From positions 1 to 30,027 of the forward strand of contig DATABS010000082.1 of assembly GCA_036259475.1 (NCBI GenBank): DNA of 30,027 nucleotides, given 5' to 3'. Positions 7,337-15,135 of the stretch are shown here, one piece after another. The stretch comes from ZC4RG17 sp036259475. Its GTDB lineage: Bacteria; Actinomycetota; Acidimicrobiia; Spongiisociales; ZC4RG35. Position numbers and translations under genes: made by a program. How positions within the stretch are numbered: the stretch's first letter is position 1; each line of letters starts with the position of its first letter. The notes beneath the pieces were generated by a model. That model saw only the letters and a list, made by a program, of their open reading frames with translations. It was not told the origin of the DNA and made no database searches.

Positions 7337-8709
7337 GCCAGTCTCCGTTCTCTTCGGTCCTGCATTCGTTTCACCTTGACGAAGCCCTCCGGCACTTCGC
7401 GAGCCAGAGTGCCCGGTGGCTCCAGGACGACGTGCGCCGTCAACCCGGTAGCGCCCCGGATCGAAGCCGCGATCGCATCAGTCAATCGTTGTGGCTCGCC
7501 GGCGCCCTCGACGCGGATCTCGATCTGTTCGCTGCCGTTCTCCGTAGTAACGACGGCGCCGCGATAGTCCGAGACGCCCTCCACTGCGAACACAGCTCTG
7601 TCGAACGCCACCGGCCACACGTTGACGCCTTTGATCTTCATCATGTCATCGAATCGCTCCACTTCGCCCGCCGCCACACCGGCGAGGGGGCGCCGGCACG
7701 AGCAAGATCCGGGCGCCATCCATCGAACCTGGTCGCCGGTCGCATAGCGAAGTAGGGGCGAGGACTCGGCTCCGAAAGGTGTGACGATGAGCTCTCCCTT
7801 TTCGCCGTGAGCCACGGGCTCGCCGTTCTCGCGGCTGACGACCTCGTAGTAGCCGCTCTCCGGGGGAAAATGGAGGACCCGAAGCCCGGTCTCGTCGACC
7901 ACGCCGCCCGGGCAGGTCCAGGCGAACGCTCTTTCCGTACATCCGTATTGCTCGTAGAGCGCTGCGTTCCAGCGTCGCTCGATCCCTTTTGCCCAAGCAT
8001 GCGAAAAGGGTTGCCCTGCGACAACGATCGTGCGAACGGAACTCGCGGCGGGAGTGAATCCGAGGTCCTCACAGACCACAGCCAGCCGTTGGACGTACGT
8101 CGGTGTCCCAATCAGGACCTCTACTTCGAACTGTCCCAGGACATGGGCCTTCCGGGCGGAGGAATACGGACCGACCGAGAAGACGTTCGCCCCGATGAAT
8201 CGGAGTGCCGCCGAATACCACAGGCCGGCGGCCGACATGCCCACCGGGAGAGTGAGCAACACTCTGGTCCCGGCCGTGATCCCGGCCCACAGAAAGCCCA
8301 CCGCCTCAGACCGGACTATGGCATCCACGTCGCTCTGGTCGAGTGCGTAGACCTCTGTCCCGAGTCCGCTGGTACCGCTGGTCTCTACGACCATGCGGAC
8401 ATGCTCGGGAGCGACCACCGTGCGGAGACCGTAAGGCGGGTGCGCGGCGCGGTCGGCGACTATGTCGTCCTTGCTAGTGACCGGCAGAGTCCGGAAGGCG
8501 GAGGCCCCTCGGGAGGCCGGAAGCGATAGGCGCGCCGCATAGAACGGATTGGTCTCAGCCATGTTCTCGGCGAGCCGCCATGCCGATTCCAGCTGCCAGG
8601 CGGTGATCTCCTCGGCCGTACGGGGTGTTTCGCGAAACCACGTCCCGGTCGAGGGGTCGAAATGCAGGCTCGACATGGATGGAGTCGGGCTCGACGCTTT
8701 CGCGACCAT
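7333..8709 (-). CDS. PaaK-like (phenylacetate-CoA ligase family) AMP-forming acid-CoA ligase
   Basis: About 458 residues with the adenylate-forming signatures of the PaaK branch: ETSGTSGLGTEVYAL (P-loop), YEQYGCTERAF, RYATGDQVRW and the C-terminal hinge FDDMMKIKGVNVWP. It should activate an aromatic or other carboxylate to its CoA thioester with ATP. An unusual CSCRRPL stretch before the hinge resembles the CxC segment seen in many PaaK relatives. The ATG at 8709 is preferred because a GGAG lies 8 nt upstream; a GTG at 8718 that overlaps the M20 stop is possible but lacks an SD. The gene overlaps the following cupin gene by ATGA. In the island it likely feeds the thiolase. Confidence 0.88.
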   Translation of the reverse strand: MVAKASSPTPSMSSLHFDPSTGTWFRETPRTAEEITAWQLESAWRLAENMAETNPFYAARLSLPASRGASAFRTLPVTSKDDIVADRAAHPPYGLRTVVAPEHVRMVVETSGTSGLGTEVYALDQSDVDAIVRSEAVGFLWAGITAGTRVLLTLPVGMSAAGLWYSAALRFIGANVFSVGPYSSARKAHVLGQFEVEVLIGTPTYVQRLAVVCEDLGFTPAASSVRTIVVAGQPFSHAWAKGIERRWNAALYEQYGCTERAFAWTCPGGVVDETGLRVLHFPPESGYYEVVSRENGEPVAHGEKGELIVTPFGAESSPLLRYATGDQVRWMAPGSCSCRRPLAGVAAGEVERFDDMMKIKGVNVWPVAFDRAVFAVEGVSDYRGAVVTTENGSEQIEIRVEGAGEPQRLTDAIAASIRGATGLTAHVVLEPPGTLAREVPEGFVKVKRMQDRRERRLA

Positions 8710-8714
8710 GGCCC

Positions 8715-9980
8715 TCACTCCGCGAGACCGCAGTATCTGACGGCGGTGCGGGCGTAGACACGGGCGGTCGCCGCCAGTTCATCCACCCCGACGCTGAAGT
8801 TGCCGCCACCCGTCGAAGAGGAAGGACCGTAGGTGAGACTCGGTATTCCGGCCTCGTTGAAGGGAGTGATGTCCCTCCACATCGATGTGACCGGCGGAGC
8901 GGGTAGGCCCGGGTCGGTGCCGAATTCTTCTCGGTGAGCGGCGCGGGTGGCCTCAGCCAAAGATTCAATGCCTTGGGCCTCGTAGCCTCGCCGGTAGAGA
9001 AAGCACTCGACGTCGAAGGGCACGTCCGTGCGGGCCAACACCGACTCCAGCTCACGCTGGATGCTCATGGGATGGACATCGGGAGCGATCCGGATGTCGA
9101 GATAGAGAATCGCCAGTTCCGTTGACTTCGTGATCTTGTCCGGCCGGCCGGAGCGGATCGCCCCGATCGTGGCTTTGGGGACCACGGTTCCGCCTGGGCA
9201 CTCATAGGTCCGCTCGGCGTACCCAGCAGTCCAGCGATTGAGAGCCATGATGACCGGGGCCAACCTGACGATGGCATTGGGATTCTTGACCGGGTCTGCC
9301 TCGGCCGGAGTGAACGGGGTATACAGGGGCTCGCCGCCGAAGACGGTGACCTTGAAGAATGCTTTCCCTGGCTGTACCCAGCCGATGGCATTGCCGGTCG
9401 CCTCTGCCACCAGCGCGGCATCACCAATGACGCCGTGGGCGATCGCGTACCTGGCACCCAGGTCTTTGCCGAGGTGGTTCGGCCCTTGGAACTCGTCGAC
9501 GGGTTCGAGACCGATCTCACCCGGAACGGCGTGGAGCACGAGGTCTCCGGCCAGTCGCGTTCCGCTCCGGCGTATTGCGGCGGCCGCGATCAGGAAGGCG
9601 GCCATGGGTGCCTTGTCGTTGACCACACCGTTTCCGAAGATACGGTCTTCCTCGCGCCACGCCGAGATGTACTTGGGCTGGGCGGGGTCGATATAGGTGA
9701 GGGTGTCGAACCGACTGATCGCGGTGTCGAGATGGGCGTTGAAGATGAGGGTGGGACCAGCGCCGGAGCCCCGGAGCCGGCTCACGATCGAGGGACGATC
9801 TTCCACCAGGCCGATACGACGGGGGGCGAATCCCTCTTCACGCATCCATGCTTCCACTGCGTCGGCGGCGGGGCCTTCGGCGCCTGCCGGCGCCTCGATC
9901 CGTCCAAGCTGGAACGCCAGCTCGGCGACTTCCTCGGAGTCGATCGACTGGATGAGGTTCGTCAACGATGCCGAGGTCAT
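8715..9980 (-). CDS. M20/M25/M40-family metallo-amidohydrolase (peptidase-like)
   Basis: The 421-residue protein has the M20 pattern: His83-x-Asp85 in NAHLDTA, bridging Asp122 in GVVNDKAP and a Glu (155) in AVPGEIG, then the dimerisation domain and a late MWRDITPFNEAGIPSLTYGP. Family members hydrolyse N-acyl or carbamoyl bonds with two zinc ions. The usual adjacent Glu pair (general base, then metal ligand) is here Gly-Glu, so the general base appears to be missing; a neighbouring residue may replace it. The ATG at 9980 forms ATGA with the stop of the zinc-ribbon gene, which decides the start over two upstream in-frame candidates. Operon context suggests an amide, lactam or carbamoyl intermediate, not a peptide. 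Confidence 0.85.
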   Translation of the reverse strand: MTSASLTNLIQSIDSEEVAELAFQLGRIEAPAGAEGPAADAVEAWMREEGFAPRRIGLVEDRPSIVSRLRGSGAGPTLIFNAHLDTAISRFDTLTYIDPAQPKYISAWREEDRIFGNGVVNDKAPMAAFLIAAAAIRRSGTRLAGDLVLHAVPGEIGLEPVDEFQGPNHLGKDLGARYAIAHGVIGDAALVAEATGNAIGWVQPGKAFFKVTVFGGEPLYTPFTPAEADPVKNPNAIVRLAPVIMALNRWTAGYAERTYECPGGTVVPKATIGAIRSGRPDKITKSTELAILYLDIRIAPDVHPMSIQRELESVLARTDVPFDVECFLYRRGYEAQGIESLAEATRAAHREEFGTDPGLPAPPVTSMWRDITPFNEAGIPSLTYGPSSSTGGGNFSVGVDELAATARVYARTAVRYCGLAE

Positions 9981-10183
9981 TGCGATCCCTTTGGTTCCCA
10001 TATCCGGATCTCCACGCTGGCGTTGGTTACTTCGCCGATGGTCTTGGAACGCGGAGAGTCCGGAGGAAGGAAGTATTGGTAACAGGCAGTGCACCTGAGG
10101 CGAACCGTGCCGATGTCATGGAGACCACCGTCGACGATGACCACGTTGGCGCAGCGGGGACAGACGGCTTCTTTGATATGCAC
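9977..10183 (-). CDS. BsdD/VdcD-like small zinc-ribbon subunit of UbiD-type decarboxylase (68 aa)
   Basis: A GTG at 10183 starts a 68-residue protein. It overlaps the last base of the UbiD stop codon (TAGTG) and is preceded by GAGGAGG (complement of 10188-10194). Two Cys pairs, CPRC near the N-terminus and CTAC about 20 residues later, form a typical zinc ribbon. Three-component hydroxyarylic acid decarboxylases (BsdBCD, VdcBCD, ShdBCD) pair UbiX, UbiD and a zinc-ribbon protein of about 60-80 residues. The position directly after UbiD, the size and the Cys pattern make this the D-subunit equivalent (inference from context; sequence similarity outside the Cys residues cannot be judged here). 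It would presumably support UbiD activity or stability. The following M20 gene starts within its stop (ATGA). Confidence 0.78.
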   Translation of the reverse strand: MHIKEAVCPRCANVVIVDGGLHDIGTVRLRCTACYQYFLPPDSPRSKTIGEVTNASVEIRIWEPKGSQ

Positions 10184-11580
10184 TACGCCTCCTCTAAGTG
10201 GTAACGATCCAATGGGTAGGCCTCGACGGCTTCCGCGGGGACGCGGGCCACGACGGGGCGCGGGGAGTCGAGCGACCAGGTGGCGTCGATGACGAAGCCG
10301 CTTGTCGTGCCGAAGCCGGGATGCGACGGGTCGAGTAGCGATCCCTGGAGTCCTTTCAACAATGTGAGATCTTCGCCCGCGCGCACACGCGTCGAGAGTG
10401 CCCACATGACCTGTTGTGCATCGAAGACGTCGATGTCATCGTCCACGACGATCACCTGTTTGATCAGGTTGGATGCGGACAGGAGTGCGAGCGCGGCGCG
10501 CATCGGCTGACCCTCTGCCGACTTCCGCAACGCCACTACGAGCGTCGTCGGCCCACCACCGAGGAACCACCCTACCTTTGTGACCTGGGGCACGGCTGCT
10601 CGGGCAGCGGTGAGGAGGCTGGCATGGATGGAGACATGCGCATTTAGATGATCCCGGTGTCCGGCGAAGATTTCGAGGATGATCGGTTCGGCTCGGAAGG
10701 TGATGGCATCGGCCTCGAAGACGTGGGATAGCTTCTGCGGGCCGAGATAACGCATGTACTCCCCGAATGGGCCTTCGACCGTCCGGTAGCCAGCGAGAAG
10801 CCGGCCTTCGATGATGATCTCGGCTTCACTGGGCACGAGCAGACTCTCACCGAAGATGACGGAGGGAGTCACAGCCAGGGATTGGTCCATCAGGGCTCCC
10901 GCCACGTGGTACTCGTCGACTGACATGCCGGTGAGGGCGGCCGCGGCCAGATTGAACGCAGGGTGGTGGCCGAGAACGACTGCCACCGGCAGGTCGTCTT
11001 CCGCCTCTTCCGCTTCGCGGTGGAAGGCCCAGAGTTGCCTGGGTGAGATGTGGACCCCCGCATGGTTGCGGTCGAGGTACATGAGCCGGTTCCACGACAG
11101 GTTGTAACGCTCCGAACTGGGCTGGCGGGCAGCCAGAATCGGAGTGAAATACGAACCGCCCTCCATTTCGACGTGGCGCACCCATGGGAGGGCGGTGAGG
11201 TCGACCTCGGAGTCGCGGAGGATGGAGGTCTGAACGGGTGCCTCGTTCGCTCTATGTGGTGGGCGCAGATGTGCTGAGCGGCGCGGTATGGCTTCGAGCA
11301 ACTCGTTCCAACTACCTGCGTCGAGGCCTAGTGCAGCCCCTACGCCTTCACGCCGCGAGTAGGTGTTGAACAGAATTCTCGCATTGGCCGACTCGCCGGC
11401 GAGGCTCGCGACGTTGGTGAACAGGACGGGCGGCGCTCCGTGGGTGGTCTCGAGCTGATGGAGTATCGCCGTCGCCTCGAAAGCGTTCGGTTCCACCCGC
11501 TCACGAACACTCAAAAGGCCGATCCTCGACCGGTTGTGAGTCAACCATTCGCCCAACGACCGGGGAGACTCATCGGTCAT
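10183..11580 (-). CDS. UbiD-family prFMN-dependent (de)carboxylase
   Basis: The 465-residue protein has the UbiD signature: Arg165 in LSWNRLMYLD, then Glu269 and Glu274 in VEGPFGEYMRY. The Arg-to-first-Glu spacing of 104 and Glu-Glu spacing of 5 equal those of the Arg173/Glu277/Glu282 triad in Aspergillus Fdc1. The HISPRQL segment and the Asp-rich VIVVDDDIDVFD near the C-terminus are also typical. It should catalyse reversible decarboxylation of an aromatic, heteroaromatic or alpha,beta-unsaturated acid with prFMN supplied by the UbiX at the operon end. Start ATG at 11580 overlaps the molybdenum hydroxylase stop (ATGA). Family members act on hydroxybenzoates, vanillate, pyrrole-2-carboxylate and furan-dicarboxylate; which applies here is unknown. 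Confidence 0.93.
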   Translation of the reverse strand: MTDESPRSLGEWLTHNRSRIGLLSVRERVEPNAFEATAILHQLETTHGAPPVLFTNVASLAGESANARILFNTYSRREGVGAALGLDAGSWNELLEAIPRRSAHLRPPHRANEAPVQTSILRDSEVDLTALPWVRHVEMEGGSYFTPILAARQPSSERYNLSWNRLMYLDRNHAGVHISPRQLWAFHREAEEAEDDLPVAVVLGHHPAFNLAAAALTGMSVDEYHVAGALMDQSLAVTPSVIFGESLLVPSEAEIIIEGRLLAGYRTVEGPFGEYMRYLGPQKLSHVFEADAITFRAEPIILEIFAGHRDHLNAHVSIHASLLTAARAAVPQVTKVGWFLGGGPTTLVVALRKSAEGQPMRAALALLSASNLIKQVIVVDDDIDVFDAQQVMWALSTRVRAGEDLTLLKGLQGSLLDPSHPGFGTTSGFVIDATWSLDSPRPVVARVPAEAVEAYPLDRYHLEEA

Positions 11581-13805
11581 CGGCTGATTCCTTCCCTTCT
11601 ATGCGCGTCGAGCAGGCGAAAGACCTCCGCCGGAAGGAGCGGTAGAGAGTAGATCGCTTCGCCGGCTTCGCCGGCCGCGTCTGCCACGGCATTGGCGACG
11701 GCTGCTCCGGCACCGATCGTTCCCGCTTCACCGGCCCCCTTTGCCCCCAGCGGGTTTCCTGGCGATGGCTCCAATTCGAAGACGAAACAGCGCACGTCGG
11801 GAATTGCGGAGGCGACGGCCGCACCGTAATCGCCGAGCGTCACTGAGACCGGCACCCCATCGTCGAAGTAAACCCGCTCGTGGAGCGCTCCACTCACACC
11901 GGCGATGGCACCGCCGACCAGCTGGTTGGCGACTCCGACCCGATCCACCGCTCGCCCGCAGTCGTAACCCACCCATAATCTCTCCGGACGAACGTCCCCT
12001 GTGTCCAGATCGAGGGCTACTTGGGCGAGATGTACCGCGAGGCCGTAGGTGGGCTCCTCCATCCGGAACTCGCCGGTGACAGTCAGTGGCGCCAACTCTT
12101 TCCAGGTGATCGTCTCGGTTCGGCTCTCGGCTCCGAACAGGCCGAGCCGGACCTCCTCTGTCGGCGTGCCAAAGAGTTGCGAAGCCTTCTCCGTCGCGAG
12201 GCTTCGCAGGCGGTCCACCGCGTTCAAGGCAGCTCCGCCGACGAAGATCGTCGAGCGGCTCGAGAATGTGCCGTTCCCGATGAGCCCGGCGACGCTCTCC
12301 CCGCTTTCAACGATGACTTCATCCGATCCCACACCCAAATGAGCCTGGACGATCTTCGCGAGGGCAGCGTCCAGCCCCTGGCCCACGTCGGCGGCCGACG
12401 TGCGAAGCGAGAAGACGCCGCTTGTGTCGAGTGACAGCGCGACGGATTCTTCCTTCCCGAGGCCGGAGTGGATCACGGAGATAGACCAGCCCAGGCCGAC
12501 AGCCTCGCCCCTGGCACGACGCTCATCTCTATCCTGCTTGAGCGAGTCCCACCCGACCGCCTCCACAAAGGCGCCCAAAGTCCGCGGGTAGTCGCCCGAG
12601 TCGTACGTGACCGGGTGTGGGGCGCCGGCAAACGGGATCTCGAAGGGCATCGCATCCGGTCTCACCAGATTGACTCGCCGAAGCTCGAGAGGGTCGATGG
12701 CGAGCCGACCGGCGGCGATATCGATCATGCGTTCGCGGACAAAAGCGGTTTCGTACGCGGCGGGTCCCCGAATGGTTCCCACCGGCGGCTTTGTCGTTGC
12801 GATTCCCCGGCAACGTAGATCCAGCGCTGTCCATCGATAGGGCCCAGGGAGTGTTTCGACGATGATGTGAGCGAGCCGGCTGCCGATCGGCCGGGCGTAT
12901 GCCCCCATGTCGAGCACTACGCGATCCTCGAATGCCAGGAAACGCCCCTCGTCGTCGAGGGCCAATCGAGCGTGGTGAAGCTGTTCTCCCGACTGGTTGG
13001 TAGCGACCAGATGCTCGCGCCTGCCTTCGTCCCAGCGCACCGCTCGACCGGTCCTCCTCGCCGCCCACGGAACCAGGAAGTCCTCGGGGTAGACCTCACC
13101 CCGCACACCGAACATGCCGCCCACGTCGACCTGATGAACGACGATGGCGGCCTCAGGCATCCCGAAGAAGTTGGCCAGCGTCTGACGAGTGAAATCGACG
13201 AACTTCGTCACTCCCCAGATGTGAAGCTGGTCGTCGGCCCATTCGGCGAGCAGTTGCCGGGTCTCGACTGGAAGCCCCGTGCGTCGTGACGTGAGGAACT
13301 CGGCTTCGATGACGAGATCGGCGGATGAAAAGGCCTCCCCCGGATTCCCCATTCGACCCTCGGCTTCGGCCATGGGTCCAGAAAGAGAGTCATCCACATC
13401 GGACGGCCGATCGGGAATGGCGATCGGGCGCAACGGCTTCAAGTCGATCCGGGCAACCAAGGCGGCGTCCCGAGCAGCCTCGGCCGACTCGGCGAGGACT
13501 ACGGCGATCGGCTCGCCCACGTAGCGGACAAGATCTTCGGCCAGCACGGGCTGGAGATGCTCCTGCAGCCTGGCCGTAGGTCCAACCCGGATCGGGATGC
13601 GGGGCACATGATCGAGGTCAGAAGCCTCGAACACTCCTACGACACCCTCGATCGAAGCCGCTTCGGAGAGGTCGACCGCGTCGACGGTCGCATGTGGCAA
13701 ATCGCTCCTTATCACCTCCATGTGGAGGGCGCCCCGGGAAGCCAGGTCACTGGTGAAGCGGCCTTTCCCACGAACAAACCGTTGGCCTCTCGCCGAGGTC
13801 TTCAC
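11577..13805 (-). CDS. Xanthine dehydrogenase-family molybdopterin-binding (large) subunit
   Basis: From GTG 13805 the protein has 742 residues. It opens with GQRFVRGKGRFTSDL, the standard N-terminus of XdhB/CoxL-type subunits, and shows GGMFGVRGE (about 229-237), RGPAAYETAFVRERMIDIAA, ADVGQGLDAALAKI and GAKGAGEAGT with the catalytic Glu at about 693. The family hydroxylates heteroaromatic carbon next to nitrogen, aldehydes, or dehydrogenates CoA thioesters. A longer open frame reaches 13904, but it would run through the palindromic operator; GTG 13805 has GGGAAAAG 5 nt upstream. It is the first gene of the ten-gene operon. The usual FAD and 2Fe-2S subunits are absent from the window, which is odd: they may be encoded elsewhere or this protein may work alone or as an isomerase-like variant. 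Confidence 0.88.
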   Translation of the reverse strand: MKTSARGQRFVRGKGRFTSDLASRGALHMEVIRSDLPHATVDAVDLSEAASIEGVVGVFEASDLDHVPRIPIRVGPTARLQEHLQPVLAEDLVRYVGEPIAVVLAESAEAARDAALVARIDLKPLRPIAIPDRPSDVDDSLSGPMAEAEGRMGNPGEAFSSADLVIEAEFLTSRRTGLPVETRQLLAEWADDQLHIWGVTKFVDFTRQTLANFFGMPEAAIVVHQVDVGGMFGVRGEVYPEDFLVPWAARRTGRAVRWDEGRREHLVATNQSGEQLHHARLALDDEGRFLAFEDRVVLDMGAYARPIGSRLAHIIVETLPGPYRWTALDLRCRGIATTKPPVGTIRGPAAYETAFVRERMIDIAAGRLAIDPLELRRVNLVRPDAMPFEIPFAGAPHPVTYDSGDYPRTLGAFVEAVGWDSLKQDRDERRARGEAVGLGWSISVIHSGLGKEESVALSLDTSGVFSLRTSAADVGQGLDAALAKIVQAHLGVGSDEVIVESGESVAGLIGNGTFSSRSTIFVGGAALNAVDRLRSLATEKASQLFGTPTEEVRLGLFGAESRTETITWKELAPLTVTGEFRMEEPTYGLAVHLAQVALDLDTGDVRPERLWVGYDCGRAVDRVGVANQLVGGAIAGVSGALHERVYFDDGVPVSVTLGDYGAAVASAIPDVRCFVFELEPSPGNPLGAKGAGEAGTIGAGAAVANAVADAAGEAGEAIYSLPLLPAEVFRLLDAHRREGISR

Positions 13806-13810
13806 CGTAT

Positions 13811-13818
13811 CTTTTCCC
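13811..13818 (-). promoter_or_regulatory. Ribosome binding site fixing the GTG start of the molybdenum hydroxylase
   Basis: GGGAAAAG on the minus strand, 5 nt before GTG 13805. It supports a start downstream of the operator; the longer frame to 13904 would have to translate through the palindrome. Confidence 0.5.
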
Positions 13819-13860
13819 GAACGAATGACGGCACGCCTGGGCGACAAAGCCACATCGACA

Positions 13861-13874
13861 TATGGTATACCATA
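13861..13874. promoter_or_regulatory. Perfect 14-bp palindromic operator in the central divergent promoter
   Basis: TATGGTATACCATA is its own reverse complement. It lies 47 nt before the ATG of the binding-protein gene (13922) and 55 nt before the GTG of the molybdenum hydroxylase (13805), so one site can govern both large operons. It contains TATGGT on each strand, which fits a TANNNT -10 element, so a bound repressor would cover the promoter. The GGT/ACC core agrees with the operator type of FadR/FCD-subfamily GntR regulators (known for the family). Four related copies occur in this window. Confidence 0.85.
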
Positions 13875-13921
13875 GTTACCGGTGGCGCTCAGCCACCCCC
13901 CCAAGATAGGGAGGACGAGGA

Positions 13922-15034
13922 ATGAAGAACCGATGGAAGAGCCTGCGAGCTCTCTTGTTGGTACTGGCGGTGGTTGCGGTTGCGTGCGGAGGCGACGCGG
14001 CCACGGACACCACCACCGGTGATACCGAGCCGGCGGACACCACGGGCGCGACCGAGACCACCGGCGCTTCCGCCGACACGACTGCTCCGGAGGAGGAACC
14101 CACTACGACGATTGCCGAGGAGCCGGTGGAGCTGGTGGCAGTCCACGGAAGCAGCCCCGACTTCATCGCTCTGGTGCCGGCAGCTGGTTGGGACTCCTGT
14201 GCCGAGAGAGGAATCAACGTCACACAGGAATACGTAGAGGACGGATCCATCGCCATTCAGGCCATCGCCCAAGGCGAAGGCCAGATCGCCACGAACATCG
14301 GCGTCAACGTCGGGCTGCTGGCGGTCGATGAAGGAGCCTCGATCGTCGATGTCATGGCGACCCAGCGGCCCACATGGGCTCTAGTTTCTCGAAACGAAAT
14401 ATCTTCGATCGAGGAGCTCGCCGGACTGACGATGGGTGTCCATGGCGAGACATCGTTCACCAAGGCGATCGCCGACTTCTACGACGAGCAATACGAGCTC
14501 GGCATGGAGCAGGTGATCATCCCGGGCAGTGAGGTAAGGGCGGAGGCGCTGGCGAACGACCAGATCGATGCATCCGTCATCGATCTGCCGGATGTCGTCT
14601 CCCTCGGCGCCACGTATCCCGATTCCTTCACGGTGCTGGACACCGTGGGTGAGAACCTGCCGGATCTGATCGAACAAGACATATGGATGAACCGCACCTG
14701 GGTGGAGGAGAATCCGGAGTTGGCTCAGGAGGTCACTACCTGCCTGCTCGAGGGGTTACGCAACCTGGTCGACGATCCGGACTACGCGTTGGAGGTAGCC
14801 ACGGAACTGTTGCCTGACCAGGATCCTGCGATCCTCGAGGAGCTGATCGCCGAGTACATCGAGCGTGACATCTGGGACCCGAACGGAGCGTTGACCGAAG
14901 AGACCGCGCAGTACACCGTCGAGTTCTTCGCCGATCTGGGCGAGATCGACGTGGATCCGGCCACGGTCGATCTCGAGAAGTACTTCAACTTCGATCTCCT
15001 GGAGAATGCCGTCGAGGAACTGGGCCGTCGCTGA
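13922..15034 (+). CDS. ABC transporter substrate-binding lipoprotein (NMT1/SsuA/TauA type)
   Basis: The 370-residue protein starts with a signal peptide and lipobox AVAC (Cys22), followed by a Thr/Asp/Glu-rich linker to about residue 70. Next comes a two-lobe periplasmic-binding fold of the NMT1/THI5-like class, with segments such as VHGETSFTKAIADFY and NDQIDASVIDLPDVVSLG. It would sit on the outer face of the membrane and hand a small anionic compound to the permeases encoded downstream. GGAGGACGAGGA directly before ATG 13922 supplies the SD. It is the first gene of the plus-strand operon, divergent from the catabolic operon and sharing its operator, so it very likely imports the substrate of that pathway. 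This class binds sulfonates, pyrimidine precursors, phthalate and similar acids; the ligand is unknown. Confidence 0.9.
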   Translation: MKNRWKSLRALLLVLAVVAVACGGDAATDTTTGDTEPADTTGATETTGASADTTAPEEEPTTTIAEEPVELVAVHGSSPDFIALVPAAGWDSCAERGINVTQEYVEDGSIAIQAIAQGEGQIATNIGVNVGLLAVDEGASIVDVMATQRPTWALVSRNEISSIEELAGLTMGVHGETSFTKAIADFYDEQYELGMEQVIIPGSEVRAEALANDQIDASVIDLPDVVSLGATYPDSFTVLDTVGENLPDLIEQDIWMNRTWVEENPELAQEVTTCLLEGLRNLVDDPDYALEVATELLPDQDPAILEELIAEYIERDIWDPNGALTEETAQYTVEFFADLGEIDVDPATVDLEKYFNFDLLENAVEELGRR

Positions 15035-15048
15035 ACACAACGGCCTCT

Positions 15049-15087
15049 GGAGGGCCGGCCGATCGCCCATGAATCGGCCGGCCCTCC
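15049..15087 (+). terminator. Strong hairpin between binding protein and permease genes (attenuator or mRNA stabiliser)
   Basis: A perfect 15-bp stem, arms 15049-15063 and 15073-15087, encloses a 9-nt loop. It begins 14 nt after the binding-protein stop and lies well before the permease start. The stem is almost all G-C and has no T-run behind it. In operons of this layout such a structure usually lowers expression of the membrane parts or protects the binding-protein mRNA (inference). Confidence 0.75.
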
Positions 15088-15135
15088 CGCGGGCGGGACA
15101 CGCACCATGATGTCGAATCTGCCTTTGAGGATCCG

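Noticed and set aside
9316..9326. GGTATAC-containing match to the operator core
   Set aside because: It lies deep inside the M20 coding sequence and lacks the flanking arms; probably chance.
13806..13904. N-terminal extension of the molybdenum hydroxylase
   Set aside because: It would translate through the palindromic operator. The GTG at 13805 has an SD and fits the family N-terminus.
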